NCBI RefSeq assembly: GCF_900099785.1
Contig: NZ_FNDS01000007.1
Span: 124,001 to 188,000, forward strand
Origin: Pseudomonas panipatensis
GTDB taxonomy: Bacteria > Pseudomonadota > Gammaproteobacteria > Pseudomonadales > Pseudomonadaceae
Length of the DNA stretch: 64,000 bases
Direction of reading: 5' to 3'
In this document: one piece after another, positions 48,536 to 58,869 of the stretch
How the letters are laid out: each line of letters begins with the position of its first letter
Numbering within the stretch: the first letter of the stretch is position 1
Translations under genes and position numbers: made by a program
The notes under the pieces: generated by a model
What the model saw: only the letters and a program-made list of their open reading frames with translations
Told to the model about the DNA's origin: nothing
Database searches by the model: none

Positions 48536-48646
48536 CGCGCCGTCGCGGTCGTCCTGGGCGGACCTGACGAAGGCCGCCCGCTGCTTCGCTGTTCCACCAC
48601 CAATGAAAGGCCGCCGCCGAGCGGCCCGTACAACAAAGGTGTTTCG

Positions 48647-49225
48647 ATGTCCGGCAATTACCTGCCTCGCAATCCCTTCGCCGAGTGGCTCGGCCACGCC
48701 CTGCTCAAGGCCGCCGGCTGGCGCATCGAGGGCCGGCTGCCGGCGCTCGACAAGTTCGTGGTGATAGGCGCGCACCACACGTCCAACTGGGATTTCGTGC
48801 TCTTTCTCGCGGCCAAGTTCGTGCTGCGCCTGAATGCCCGCTGGTTCGGCAAGCACACGATTTTCCGCTGGCCTTTCGGCGCGCTGCTGCGGCGCTGGGG
48901 CGGCATTCCGATCCAGCGCCACCGCAAGCTGAATACCGTGGACCAGGCGGTGCAGGCGTTCCGCGACAACCGCGAAATGATCCTGATCCTCTCCCCGGAG
49001 GGCACGCGCAAGAAGGTCGAGCGCTGGAAGATGGGCTTCTACCATATCGCCTGCGGCGCCGGCGTTCCCGTGGTGCTGGCGGCCCTGGATTACCGCGATC
49101 GGCGCATTGTCATCGGCGAACCGTTCTGGCCGAGCGGCGATGAAGCGGGCGACCTGCAACAGATGCTGGCGTTCTATCGGCCGTACGTGCCGAAAAAGCC
49201 CGAGTGCGCCTTCCTCGGCGGTTGA
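48647..49225 (+). CDS. Lysophospholipid acyltransferase-like protein
   Basis: A 192-residue PlsC-superfamily acyltransferase. The catalytic HxxxxD is in GAHHTSNWDF near residues 43-52, and the second block is LSPEGTRKK near 115-123. It probably acylates a lysophospholipid or related acceptor at the inner membrane; the substrate is not evident. The AAAGGTG site before the ATG at 48647 is acceptable. It follows mutM by about 110 nt. Confidence 0.88.
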   Translation: MSGNYLPRNPFAEWLGHALLKAAGWRIEGRLPALDKFVVIGAHHTSNWDFVLFLAAKFVLRLNARWFGKHTIFRWPFGALLRRWGGIPIQRHRKLNTVDQAVQAFRDNREMILILSPEGTRKKVERWKMGFYHIACGAGVPVVLAALDYRDRRIVIGEPFWPSGDEAGDLQQMLAFYRPYVPKKPECAFLGG

Positions 49226-49307
49226 TGGCTGTCACGCTGACAAGTGGTAGAGCGCTGATATAGTTAATGGCAGTCTGCCCGCCAATTCCTACAAAAGGAC
49301 TTATGCC

Positions 49308-49646
49308 ATGAACCTGTTTCGCTCCCTGGCCGTTGCGCTGGCCCTTAGCTGTGGGCTGTCGGCCATGCCCGTAATGGCGGAATCCAGTGACAACGCCGCC
49401 AGTAACGATCCCATTTACTCGGTCCAGTCGCCGCCCTTCTACAAAATGATGGGTGACCTGCTGATCGCTCGCCCGCTGCTGATCGGCGCCACCGTGATCG
49501 GTACCGCCGCCTTCGTCGTCAGCCTGCCGTTCACCGCCCTGGGCGGCAACGTCAAGGAAGCGGGCCAGGCGCTGGTGGTGGACCCTGGCAAGGCGGCCTT
49601 CGTGCGTTGCCTGGGCTGCTCCGAGAGTGGCTACAAGCAGGATTGA
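49308..49646 (+). CDS. Exported small membrane protein, function unknown
   Basis: A 112-residue protein with a signal peptide ending at VMA-ESSDN. It has one further hydrophobic segment (about 53-75, [20 protein letters not shown]) and a C-terminus with CLGCSESG. The two cysteines lack the histidine needed for a heme site. Homologs sit at this position in Pseudomonas. I recognise no functional domain. Confidence 0.75.
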   Translation: MNLFRSLAVALALSCGLSAMPVMAESSDNAASNDPIYSVQSPPFYKMMGDLLIARPLLIGATVIGTAAFVVSLPFTALGGNVKEAGQALVVDPGKAAFVRCLGCSESGYKQD

Positions 49647-49781
49647 TGGCGCACCCGCGCCCGACGCTCTGTCGGGGTGCGCCGGCAGACGCTGGACGGC
49701 GCCCCGCTTCGCCCGGCGCATCGTTCGGCCCGCGCCTGACCCCTCGCGCCGGATCGGCCCAGCCGCGCCGTTCGAGCGCTC

Positions 49782-51482
49782 TCAGTAATGCACCGAGGTG
49801 CCGGCCGCCAGGCCGATACCGCGCGGATCGCTGGCGGCATCCACGCTCCTGGCCTTCTTGTGCCAGAGCAGCACTTGCTGGTTGCCATAGGCGCGACCGA
49901 CATCCTTGAGCGTGTAACCGCGTGCGGTCAGGTCGGCCTGCTGCGCCGGGGTGAAGGCGCGCGGTTCATGTTCCAGCACGTCGGGCAGGTACTGCGTGTG
50001 ATAGCGCGGCGCCGACACCCAGTTCTGCACCGATTTGCCATCCAGGTATTCGAGCATGGCCAGCAGCACCATGCTCGGGATGCGGCTGCCGCCCGGTGTG
50101 CCGAAGGCCGCCAGTTCGTCGGCGCTTTCGATGAAGCTCGGACTCATGCTCGACAGCGGGCGCTTGCCGGGGGCGATGGCGTTGGCCGCGCTGCCGGTCA
50201 GGCCATAGGCGTTGGCGCCCTGGATGTCGGCGGCGAAGTCGTCCATCTCGTCGTTGAGCAGCACGCCGGTGCCGGGCGGGGTGAAGGCGGCGCCGAACGG
50301 CAGGTTGACCGAGAGGGTCGCCGCCACCGCGTTGCCCTGTTCGTCGATCACCACGAAGTGCGTGGTGTGGTCGCCTTCGCGCCAGGTCGGCGCCGGCGGT
50401 AGCGTGGCGCTGGGCGTGGCGCGGCGCGGGTCGATGCCGGCGGCCAGGCGCTTCAGGTAGTCGGGGGAGAGCAATTGCTGCACCGGGTTGGCGATGCGAT
50501 CCGGGTCGCCGAGCATGCTACGGTCGTGATAGGCGCGGCGCAGGGCTTCGGCCACGTAGTGCACGCGCTGGGTCGGCTCGGCCTTCTGCCAGGGCAGTTG
50601 GGCGAGGATGCCCAGGCTTTGCGCCAGGGCGACGCCACCGGCCGAGGGCGGCGGCGCGCTGACCAATTCGCGGCCTGCGCCCAGCGGATAGCGCAGTGGC
50701 TGGCGCTCGACCACGCGGTAACTGCGCAGGTCTTCCAGGCCCCAGATGCCGCCGGCGGCGCGGACGCCCTCGACCAGCTTGTCCGCCGTCTCGCCTTCGT
50801 AGAAACCGCTGCGGCCATAGCGCGCCAGGTGTTCCAGGGTGTTCGCCAGCTCCGGCTGGCGCAGCAGGTCCCATTCTTCGGGCAGGTTGCCTTGCTGCAG
50901 GAAGATGCGCGCGGTCTCGCGGTCCTTGCGCATCACATCCAGGCGCCCGGCAGCGCGGTCGATGTAGATGCGATCGACCGAGACGCCGTCGCTGGCCAGA
51001 CGGATCGCCGGCACCAGGTTGTCTGCCAGTGGCTTGCGGCCGAAGCGGCTGCTGATTTCCGCGAGGGCCGCCGGCAGGCCGGGAATGCCTGCGGCCAGCG
51101 GACCGTTCAGCGACAGGTCCGGCTGGACCACGCCGTTGCGCTGGTACATCCGTGCGCTGGCCGCCAGGGGGGCGCGCTCGCGGGCGTCGATGAAGCGGTA
51201 TTGCGGCGGATTGCCGGCCTGGCGCAGGAGGAACAGCCCGCCACCGCCAAGGCCCGAGCCATAGGGTTCGACCACCGCCAGGGCGGCGGCGACGGCGACC
51301 GCGGCATCGAAGGCGTTACCGCCGCCGGCGAGGGTTTCCAGGCCCGCCACGGTGGCCGCCGGGTGGGCGCTGGCGACCGTGGCCTGGGCGACGGGCTGCT
51401 CGGCGGCATGCAGGGCGACGCTGAGCAGGAGCAGGCTGCAGAAGGTGACGAGGGTGCGGGAACAGCGCTTCAACAGGGACAT
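49782..51482 (-). CDS. ggt: Gamma-glutamyltransferase
   Basis: Periplasmic N-terminal nucleophile hydrolase that splits glutathione and other gamma-glutamyl compounds. The 566-residue precursor has a signal peptide (about 1-26). Autocleavage is expected before the threonine in GDHTTHFVV near residue 370, giving large and small chains. The small chain has LNDEMDDF and the glycine-rich FGTPGGSRIPSM region. It is monocistronic by position, convergent with the preceding gene. Confidence 0.95.
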   Translation of the reverse strand: MSLLKRCSRTLVTFCSLLLLSVALHAAEQPVAQATVASAHPAATVAGLETLAGGGNAFDAAVAVAAALAVVEPYGSGLGGGGLFLLRQAGNPPQYRFIDARERAPLAASARMYQRNGVVQPDLSLNGPLAAGIPGLPAALAEISSRFGRKPLADNLVPAIRLASDGVSVDRIYIDRAAGRLDVMRKDRETARIFLQQGNLPEEWDLLRQPELANTLEHLARYGRSGFYEGETADKLVEGVRAAGGIWGLEDLRSYRVVERQPLRYPLGAGRELVSAPPPSAGGVALAQSLGILAQLPWQKAEPTQRVHYVAEALRRAYHDRSMLGDPDRIANPVQQLLSPDYLKRLAAGIDPRRATPSATLPPAPTWREGDHTTHFVVIDEQGNAVAATLSVNLPFGAAFTPPGTGVLLNDEMDDFAADIQGANAYGLTGSAANAIAPGKRPLSSMSPSFIESADELAAFGTPGGSRIPSMVLLAMLEYLDGKSVQNWVSAPRYHTQYLPDVLEHEPRAFTPAQQADLTARGYTLKDVGRAYGNQQVLLWHKKARSVDAASDPRGIGLAAGTSVHY

Positions 51483-51627
51483 GGCATCTCACGAATCGTC
51501 TGGCGGTCCGGACAGAGGCCCGGGAAAAAACCGCAGGAGCGAATTGGGAGGATAGACAATCCCGTCGTGTCGCGGTTGCGGAACGGCCGCTCCGGCGTTC
51601 CGCAAACCACCTGGCAAGCCTCTCGGG

Positions 51628-51972
<345 letters not shown>

Positions 51973-52012
51973 TCAAGGGAGTGCGCGGCCGCCGTCCGTG
52001 GCGGCGTGTGGA

Positions 52013-52591
<579 letters not shown>

Positions 52592-52698
52592 TCATGGCGC
52601 ACTACCGGGCGGCGCGCACGCTCTGCCGCGCGGCTCGGCGCCCGAGGCCGCGGTCTAGAGCGTTGCGCTCGGGCCAGCGCGGCGGCGCTGGCGCTGTT

Positions 52699-54294
52699 TC
52701 AGGCTTTGCCCAGGCGCTCGGCGAGTGCGCTGGCCAGTTGCGCGGTGAGGCCGTAGACCGACAATTGCGGGTTGGCGCCGATGCTGGTGGGGAACAGGGA
52801 ACCGTCGTGGATCGACAGGTTTTCCAGTTGGTGGTGACGGCCAAGGCTGTCGCACACCGCCAGTCTCGTGTCCTCGCCCATGGCGCAACCGCCCATCACG
52901 TGGGCGCTGCCCAGGCGGGTGCGGTACAGCTCCAGGCTCAGGCCGTCGATCAGGCTGCGCGCCTCGCCGAGGGTCTTCACGTAGCCGGCGTCGGCGTGCA
53001 GCGGCAGCACCGCCTTGGCGCCGGCGGCGAACTGCACCTCGGCCATGGTGTGGAAGGCGCGGCGGATGCCATCCCAGGTGTAGTCGGTCATCTGGTAGTC
53101 GAGCACCGGGGTGTCGTCGCCGCGCAGGCTGACGCTGCCTTCGGCGCTTTCCGGGTGGAAGCCGTCGCGCATCAGCGCCAGGATCACGTTGGTGTGCGGC
53201 AACTGCTCCATGCGCAGGGCGTTGTCGACGCCGAAGCGGCCGAGCAGGGTGGCCGCCAGGGCCGGCTGCAGAGGGGGTACTTCCAGCTTGTAGGACATTC
53301 GCCCGCTGGTGCCGTCGTCCCATTGGAAATGATCGGAGTAGATCGACTGCGGTGCGCCGTAGAAGGGATTGACCACCTGCTCGAATTGCGCGGCGCTGAA
53401 GTTCACCACGTGCAGGAAGGTGCGTTTGCCGACCCGCCCGTTGGGGTCCGGGGCCTTGGAGCGCAGCAGCACCGCCGGGGTGTTGATGCCGCCGCCGGCG
53501 AGGACGTAGTGGCGCGCCTTGACGGTGATCTTGCGGCCGTTCGGCGCCACGCAGCGGGCGTCCATGGCCAGGCATTCGAGGCCGCTGACCTTGTCGCCGT
53601 CGAGCAGCAGGCGGTTGGCCCGCGCCAGGAACAGCAGTTCGCCGCCCTTGTCGAGGGTCGCCGGGATGGTGGTGACCAGCATCGACTGCTTGGCGTTGGT
53701 CGGGCAGCCCATGCCGCAGTAGCCGAGGTTCCAGCAGCCGCGCACGTTGCGCGGAATGACTTTCCAGTGATAGCCGAGCTTCTCGCAGCCCTGGCGGATC
53801 ACGTCGTTGTTGGCGTTCGGCGGCATGGCCCAGGGCGCCACGCCGAGGCGCTGCTCCATCTTCTCGAACCAGGGCGCCATGTCCGCCGGGCCATGGCCCT
53901 TGACGGCATATTCCTTGGCCCAGTGTTCCAGGGTCGGCTCGGGGGTGCGGAAGCTGGAGGTCCAGTTGACCAGCGTAGTGCCGCCCACGGCGCGGCCCTG
54001 GAGAATGGTGATGGCGCCGTTCTTGCTCATCCGCCCGATGCCTTCCTGGTACAGGCTGGCGTAGGCCTCGGGTTCCTGCATCTTGAAGTCGGCGCTGGTG
54101 CGCAGCGGCCCTTCTTCCACCAGCAGCACCTTGAAGCCGGCGCCACTGAGGATTTCCGCCGTGGTGCCGCCTCCGGCGCCGCTGCCGACGATGACCACGT
54201 CGGCTTCCAGGGTCAGGTCGCTGTCCAGGCGCGAACCATCGTGGACTTTCCAGCCGCGGGCGAGGCCGGCGGCGAACAGATCGGGTACGGGCAT
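52699..54294 (-). CDS. GMC-family FAD oxidoreductase
   Basis: A 531-residue glucose-methanol-choline oxidoreductase. The FAD motif is VVIVGSGAGGGTTAEIL near residues 33-49, the middle region has GRAVGGTTLVNW, and GYCGMGCPTNAKQSM is a cysteine-containing stretch. The C-terminus has HVMGGCAMGED and SIGANPQLSVYGLTAQLA. It lies 45 nt after a small Tat-exported protein and near an aldehyde dehydrogenase on the same strand, so it may oxidise an alcohol that the dehydrogenase then handles. No cytochrome subunit is encoded here. Confidence 0.9.
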   Translation of the reverse strand: MPVPDLFAAGLARGWKVHDGSRLDSDLTLEADVVIVGSGAGGGTTAEILSGAGFKVLLVEEGPLRTSADFKMQEPEAYASLYQEGIGRMSKNGAITILQGRAVGGTTLVNWTSSFRTPEPTLEHWAKEYAVKGHGPADMAPWFEKMEQRLGVAPWAMPPNANNDVIRQGCEKLGYHWKVIPRNVRGCWNLGYCGMGCPTNAKQSMLVTTIPATLDKGGELLFLARANRLLLDGDKVSGLECLAMDARCVAPNGRKITVKARHYVLAGGGINTPAVLLRSKAPDPNGRVGKRTFLHVVNFSAAQFEQVVNPFYGAPQSIYSDHFQWDDGTSGRMSYKLEVPPLQPALAATLLGRFGVDNALRMEQLPHTNVILALMRDGFHPESAEGSVSLRGDDTPVLDYQMTDYTWDGIRRAFHTMAEVQFAAGAKAVLPLHADAGYVKTLGEARSLIDGLSLELYRTRLGSAHVMGGCAMGEDTRLAVCDSLGRHHQLENLSIHDGSLFPTSIGANPQLSVYGLTAQLASALAERLGKA

Positions 54295-54339
54295 CTAATG
54301 CTCTCTCACGGATTCTTCTTGTCGTTCTGTTCGGTGCGC

Positions 54340-54885
54340 TCAGACCGTCGGCGGACCGGGGTAGCCGCAATGCGCCCAGGATTCCGGGCGGCCGTACCAG
54401 GCCATCATCACCAACTGCAGCAGCGAGCTGTGGCCCATCTTCAGCAGGCCGATGGCGCTGTTCTCCCAGCGCAGCAGGAAGTGCCGCACGTCGTCCGCGC
54501 TGGCCTTCTCCCAACTGCCCCAGACGCCGGTCAGCGGACCGCGGGTGAGAGGCAGGGCGAGTACGTCGAAGAGCTGCAGGGTGAGCTTGAGCATCTCCGG
54601 CGAGAGGTGATCGAGGTTGTAGTCGAGGCCGGCGAGGGTGCCCTCCACGGCCGCCGCCATGCGCTCGGCGGGGACGGCGCCGGCGAGCATCACCGGGATC
54701 AGTGCGCGGAGGAACGGCAGGTCGGACTCACGGATGACCTTCAGGCCATTGGCTGGCGCGCTCGCCGAGCAGCCGCTGAGGCTGGCGGTGACGCCGGCGG
54801 TGGCGAGGAAGGCGCCGCCGAGCAGGCCGATCTTGAGCACGCCGCGCCGGCTCAGGCCCGGCGCGTTCAGGGAGGTGTCTGTCAT
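54340..54885 (-). CDS. Tat-exported partner of the GMC oxidoreductase
   Basis: A 181-residue protein with a twin-arginine signal (LSRRGVLKIGLLGGAFLAT, residues about 11-29) followed by a cysteine in SGCSAS that could be a lipobox. The helical mature part resembles gluconate dehydrogenase subunit 3 in size and position. It lies upstream of the GMC gene as the Tat subunit does in the 31.8-35.2 kb operon. A piggyback export role is inference. Confidence 0.75.
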   Translation of the reverse strand: MTDTSLNAPGLSRRGVLKIGLLGGAFLATAGVTASLSGCSASAPANGLKVIRESDLPFLRALIPVMLAGAVPAERMAAAVEGTLAGLDYNLDHLSPEMLKLTLQLFDVLALPLTRGPLTGVWGSWEKASADDVRHFLLRWENSAIGLLKMGHSSLLQLVMMAWYGRPESWAHCGYPGPPTV

Positions 54886-54927
54886 TCTTGTTGTTTCACC
54901 TTGAATGGGCCGCGCGGGCCCGCAGCC

Positions 54928-56358
54928 TTAACGGATGAACAATGTGTAGACCAGTTTCTGCAGCGCCTTGCCGTAGGGCGGGTAGATCACCCGGGCGGCA
55001 TTGAAGCGTGGCTTGCTGAACACGCCCTTGGCCTTGCTGAAGGTCAGGAAGCCCTCGTGGCCGTGGTAGTGGCCCATGCCCGAGGGGCCGACGCCGCCGA
55101 AGGGCATGTCGTCCTGGGCGACGTGCAGCAGGGTGTCGTTCAGGCACACGCCACCGGAATGGGTGTGCGCCAGCACCTGTTCCTGCTCGCTCTTGTCGTA
55201 GCCGAAGTAGTACAGCGCCAGCGGCCGCGGCCGCGCGTTGATGTAGGCGAGGGCGTCTTCCAGGCGCTGGTAGGGGACGATCGGCAACAGCGGCCCGAAG
55301 ATTTCCTCCTGCATCACCTTCATCTGGTCGTTGACGTTCAGCAGCAGCACCTGCGGCAGGCGCCGTCCGCTGGCGCCCGGCAGCAGCGGAACGAGCGTGG
55401 CGCCGTGCGCCTCGGCATCGCTCAGGTAGCCGTTCAGGCGGCTCAGCTGGCGTTCGTTGATGATGGCGGTGTAGTCCGGGTTGTCCTCGATGCTCGGGTA
55501 GAAGCCCTGGACCACGTCGCGGTAGGCGGCGATGAACGCCTCGACCCGCTGCTGCGGCACCAGCACATAGTCCGGCGCCACGCAGGTCTGCCCGGCGTTC
55601 AGCGACTTGCCGAAGGCGATGCGCTCGGCGGCGTCCTTGATCGGTACGCTGGCGGAAACCAGCGCCGGCGACTTGCCGCCCAGCTCCAGGGTGACCGGCG
55701 TGAGGTTTTCCGCGGCGGCGCGCATCACCTGCTTGCCGACGCTGGTGGCGCCGGTGAACAGCAGGTGGTCGAAGGGCAGCTTGGAGAAGGCCACGCCGAC
55801 CTCCACCTCGCCCTGCACCACGGCGACCAGGTCCTCGGGGAAGACCTTGCCCAACAGCTCCTTGAGGGCCTGGGCGGTGGCCGGCGTGGATTCGCTCATC
55901 TTGATCATCACCCGGTTACCGGCGGCCAGCGCCCCGGTCAGCGGGCCGATGGCGAGAAACAGCGGGTAGTTCCACGGGACGATGACGCCGACCACGCCGA
56001 GCGGCTGGTAGACCACCTTGGCCGCGGCCGGCATGAACTGCAGGCCGACGGCCCGCCGCGAGGGTTTCATCCAGCGCGCCAGGCGCTTTCGGGCGTAGTG
56101 CACGCCATGCAGGCTGGGGAGGATTTCGGCGAGCAGGGTCTCGTCGGCGGAACGGTTGCCGAAGTCGCGGGAAATGGCTTCGATGATCGTCTGCTGCTCA
56201 TCGATCAGCAGCTTGGCCAGGCTCTTCAGCCATTGCTGGCGTTGCCCGGCCGCGGGCATGGGGTTGGCGCGGTAGGCCTGGCGCTGGCGTTCGAGGAGGT
56301 CCTGCAATTGGTTGATGTCCTGCTGCGTCTGCTGCAGGTAGGCGATATCGGCGGCCAT
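54928..56358 (-). CDS. Coniferyl-aldehyde-dehydrogenase-like aldehyde dehydrogenase
   Basis: A 476-residue NAD(P)-dependent aldehyde dehydrogenase of the CalB class. The glutamate general base lies in LELGGKSPAL near residue 215, and the catalytic cysteine in NAGQTCVAPDYVLVP near 251. The C-terminus is LQKLVYTLFIR. It is the first gene of an ALDH-Tat partner-GMC series on the minus strand and is divergent from a TetR gene. The natural aldehyde is unknown. Confidence 0.92.
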   Translation of the reverse strand: MAADIAYLQQTQQDINQLQDLLERQRQAYRANPMPAAGQRQQWLKSLAKLLIDEQQTIIEAISRDFGNRSADETLLAEILPSLHGVHYARKRLARWMKPSRRAVGLQFMPAAAKVVYQPLGVVGVIVPWNYPLFLAIGPLTGALAAGNRVMIKMSESTPATAQALKELLGKVFPEDLVAVVQGEVEVGVAFSKLPFDHLLFTGATSVGKQVMRAAAENLTPVTLELGGKSPALVSASVPIKDAAERIAFGKSLNAGQTCVAPDYVLVPQQRVEAFIAAYRDVVQGFYPSIEDNPDYTAIINERQLSRLNGYLSDAEAHGATLVPLLPGASGRRLPQVLLLNVNDQMKVMQEEIFGPLLPIVPYQRLEDALAYINARPRPLALYYFGYDKSEQEQVLAHTHSGGVCLNDTLLHVAQDDMPFGGVGPSGMGHYHGHEGFLTFSKAKGVFSKPRFNAARVIYPPYGKALQKLVYTLFIR

Positions 56359-56437
56359 GGCGGGCTCCTCGGCGGACCGGCTGGGGAAGCGCTCAGGGGG
56401 AGGGGCGCTTCGTGTTGTTATGTTGTCGCTGGATTTT

Positions 56438-56453
56438 TAGAGCAATTACTCTA
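56438..56453. promoter_or_regulatory. Candidate TetR operator between the aldehyde dehydrogenase and its regulator
   Basis: TAGAG-N6-CTCTA, a 16-bp inverted repeat in an A/T-rich pocket 80 nt upstream of the aldehyde dehydrogenase start. Divergent TetR genes commonly bind such a site; binding is inferred. Confidence 0.42.
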
Positions 56454-56599
56454 GAGTGTCAAATAGCATGGCGCAACGGACCGTCGCGACCCACCCAACG
56501 AAAAGGTGGGCGCACACCGGCGCTGTTACGCCGGCTGCATCCCCGGTAGCAATCCGTGTACCTTTGGCTGCCGCGCACCCCGTGATTCCGAGTCAGTGA

Positions 56600-57262
56600 A
56601 TGGCCCCACGCATCAAGACCCGCGACCGCATCGTTCAAGAGAGCCTGGCGCTGTTCAACGCCCAGGGCGAACGCAGCGTCACCACCAACCACATCGCCGC
56701 GCACCTGGGCATGTCGCCGGGCAACCTGTACTACCACTTCCGCAACAAGCAGGCGATCATCGCCGAGCTGTTCGCCGAGTACGAAGCGCGGGTCGACGGT
56801 TTTCTGCGCCTGCCCGAGGGGCGCGGGCTGACGGTGGCGGACAAGACGTTCTATCTCGAAGCCCTGCTGGCCGCGATGTGGCGCTATCGCTTCCTGCACC
56901 GCGACCTGGAGCACCTGCTGGACAGCGACCCGGCATTGGCCGCGGGCTATCGCGCCTTCGCCCGGCGCGCCCTGGCGAACGCCAAGGCGATCTACGCGGG
57001 CTTCGTCGAGGCCGGCATCCTCTGCATGAACGACGCCCAGTTGGAGGCCCTGACCCTCAACGCCTGGATCATCCTCACCTCTTGGGTGCGCTACCTCTGC
57101 ACCACCCAGGAAGTCGTCGGCGACCTCAGCGAGGAGCTGTTGCGGCGTGGCATCTATCAGGTGCTGGCGCTGGAGAGCGGACATGTCGCGCCGCAGGCCA
57201 GGGCAGCGGTGGAGCAGCTCTCCGCGCGCCTCTATGTCCCGCTGGAGGATGGCGCGGCCTGA
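56600..57262 (+). CDS. TetR-family transcriptional regulator
   Basis: A 220-residue TetR protein. The N-terminal HTH includes GERSVTTNHIAAHLGMSPGN followed by LYYHFRNKQAI (residues about 19-50). The C-terminal part is the helical ligand domain. It is divergent from the aldehyde dehydrogenase operon across 241 nt that contain the candidate operator, so it probably represses that operon. The ligand is unknown. Confidence 0.92.
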   Translation: MAPRIKTRDRIVQESLALFNAQGERSVTTNHIAAHLGMSPGNLYYHFRNKQAIIAELFAEYEARVDGFLRLPEGRGLTVADKTFYLEALLAAMWRYRFLHRDLEHLLDSDPALAAGYRAFARRALANAKAIYAGFVEAGILCMNDAQLEALTLNAWIILTSWVRYLCTTQEVVGDLSEELLRRGIYQVLALESGHVAPQARAAVEQLSARLYVPLEDGAA

Positions 57263-57277
57263 GCGGCGTTCGCTGCC

Positions 57278-57688
57278 TCAGCGCTTGCGCGGTCCGGGCA
57301 CCAGGGGCCGGCGCAAGGCCAGGCCGTGGCGACGGAAGAAGCCTTCCACGCCGTCGGTGGCGTCGGTGTACAGGGTGGTGTTCGGGTGGTCGGCGATGAA
57401 GCGCTGCAACAGCGCCTTGCCAATACCGCGCGCCTGGTGGCCGGGCAGTACCGCCACCTCCGCCAGCCAGGTGGTCTGGGCGTTTTCCTGTTCCGCGCGA
57501 AGCAGGCCGACCACCCGCTGGGCTTCCAGCGCCAGCAGCACGTAGCCGGAATATTCGTAGACCTCGCGCAGTTCCTCGGCATCGCCCGGGTGGCCCCAGC
57601 CGACGGCGCGGTAGAGCGCGGCGATATCCGCATAGCGGGCGCCGTCCAGCGGCGGATTGCAGAGAATGGCGATGGGCTGCTCGGTCAC
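57278..57688 (-). CDS. GNAT-family N-acetyltransferase
   Basis: A 136-residue single GNAT domain. The acetyl-CoA loop VLPGHQARGIGKALLQRF lies near residues 73-90, followed by TLYTDATDGVEGFFRRHGL. The acceptor is unknown. It is convergent with the TetR gene. Confidence 0.88.
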   Translation of the reverse strand: MTEQPIAILCNPPLDGARYADIAALYRAVGWGHPGDAEELREVYEYSGYVLLALEAQRVVGLLRAEQENAQTTWLAEVAVLPGHQARGIGKALLQRFIADHPNTTLYTDATDGVEGFFRRHGLALRRPLVPGPRKR

Positions 57689-57777
57689 GGGCTCGTTCCT
57701 TCCAGTACGCTAGCCAACGCACCTAGCCTGCGCACTGTGCGCCGGCCCTGGCATGACATTGGTCAAGCCCCGGGCGC

Positions 57778-58782
57778 TCAGCCCTCGACGCCGTGCTGGC
57801 GCAGCAGCCAGTCGGGGATGCGCCGTTCCAGATAGAAGTCCGGGCGTCCCGGCGGACCGCCGATGAAGCCGACATGGCCGCCACGGCTGAGCAGCTCCAG
57901 TCGGGTCGAGGCGGACAGTTCGCTGGTCGGCGGCACGCTGCCGACATCGATGAAGGGATCGTCGCTGGATTGGATGATCAGCGTCGGCGTGCGAATGCCG
58001 CCCAGGTAATAGCGGCTAGAGGCGCGGCGGTAATAGTCGTGGGCGTCGGCGAAACCATGCAGTGGCGCGGTGATGCGCCCGTCGAAGTCCCAGAAGGTGC
58101 GCATGCCATCCAGCGGCCCGAGACGCTCCAGTGCCGCCAGGTTGTCGTGGGCGCCGCGCTGGGCGAAGGCCCGCTGCTTGTCGCGCACATAGGCCACCAG
58201 TTCGCGCATGAAGTGCGCCTGGTAGACCCGCGAAAAGCCGATGCCGATGCGATCGGCGCACTGGTCCAGGCGGAACGGCACCGACACCGCCACGGCGCCG
58301 CGCAGGGGGCTGTCGCCACCCTGTTCGCCGAGGTACTTGAGCAGCACGTTGCCGCCCAGCGAATAGCCCACCGCGTACAGCGGCGCCAGCGGCCGCTGCG
58401 CGCGCAGGTGTTCGATCACCGCCGCCAGGTCTTCGCTGACCCCGGAGTGGTAACCGCGCGGCAGGTGGTTCGGCTCGCCGGAGCAGCCGCGCCAGTTCAG
58501 CGCCACGCTGGCCCAGCCACGGGCCGCCAGGGCTTGCTGCAGGCCGCGGATGTAGTGCGAATCGGAGGAGCCGGTGAGGCCGTGGACGGCCAGCACCAGT
58601 GGCGCTTCGGCGCGGTGCGGGCCATGCCAGTCGAGGTCGATGAAGTCGCCGTCCGCCAGCCACAGCCGCTCGCGCTGGCGTTGCAGTGCCGGGCCCTGGC
58701 GCAGCAGCGCGCCATAGAGGGTCTGCAGGTGCGGGCCGGGCAGCCACCAGGCGGGTTTGAAGGGCGGGGAGACGCTTTTCAT
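57778..58782 (-). CDS. Alpha/beta hydrolase (YheT type)
   Basis: A 334-residue hydrolase of the YheT/embryogenesis EMB8-like family. The oxyanion region is VLAVHGLTGSS near residues 63-73, the nucleophile serine is in GYSLGGN near 135-141, and the catalytic histidine is in SRGGHVGFIGG near the end. Esterase activity is expected; the substrate is not known. The ATG at 58782 was chosen; the frame to 58827 adds 15 residues. Confidence 0.9.
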   Translation of the reverse strand: MKSVSPPFKPAWWLPGPHLQTLYGALLRQGPALQRQRERLWLADGDFIDLDWHGPHRAEAPLVLAVHGLTGSSDSHYIRGLQQALAARGWASVALNWRGCSGEPNHLPRGYHSGVSEDLAAVIEHLRAQRPLAPLYAVGYSLGGNVLLKYLGEQGGDSPLRGAVAVSVPFRLDQCADRIGIGFSRVYQAHFMRELVAYVRDKQRAFAQRGAHDNLAALERLGPLDGMRTFWDFDGRITAPLHGFADAHDYYRRASSRYYLGGIRTPTLIIQSSDDPFIDVGSVPPTSELSASTRLELLSRGGHVGFIGGPPGRPDFYLERRIPDWLLRQHGVEG

Positions 58783-58869
58783 GGTTGGCGACGCGGCGAA
58801 CGAGGGCGAATGCTCAGTGTATCCCAAGGACCGGGCCGTTTCGTGGCGCCGGCCCCGGGGCGGTCGCCG

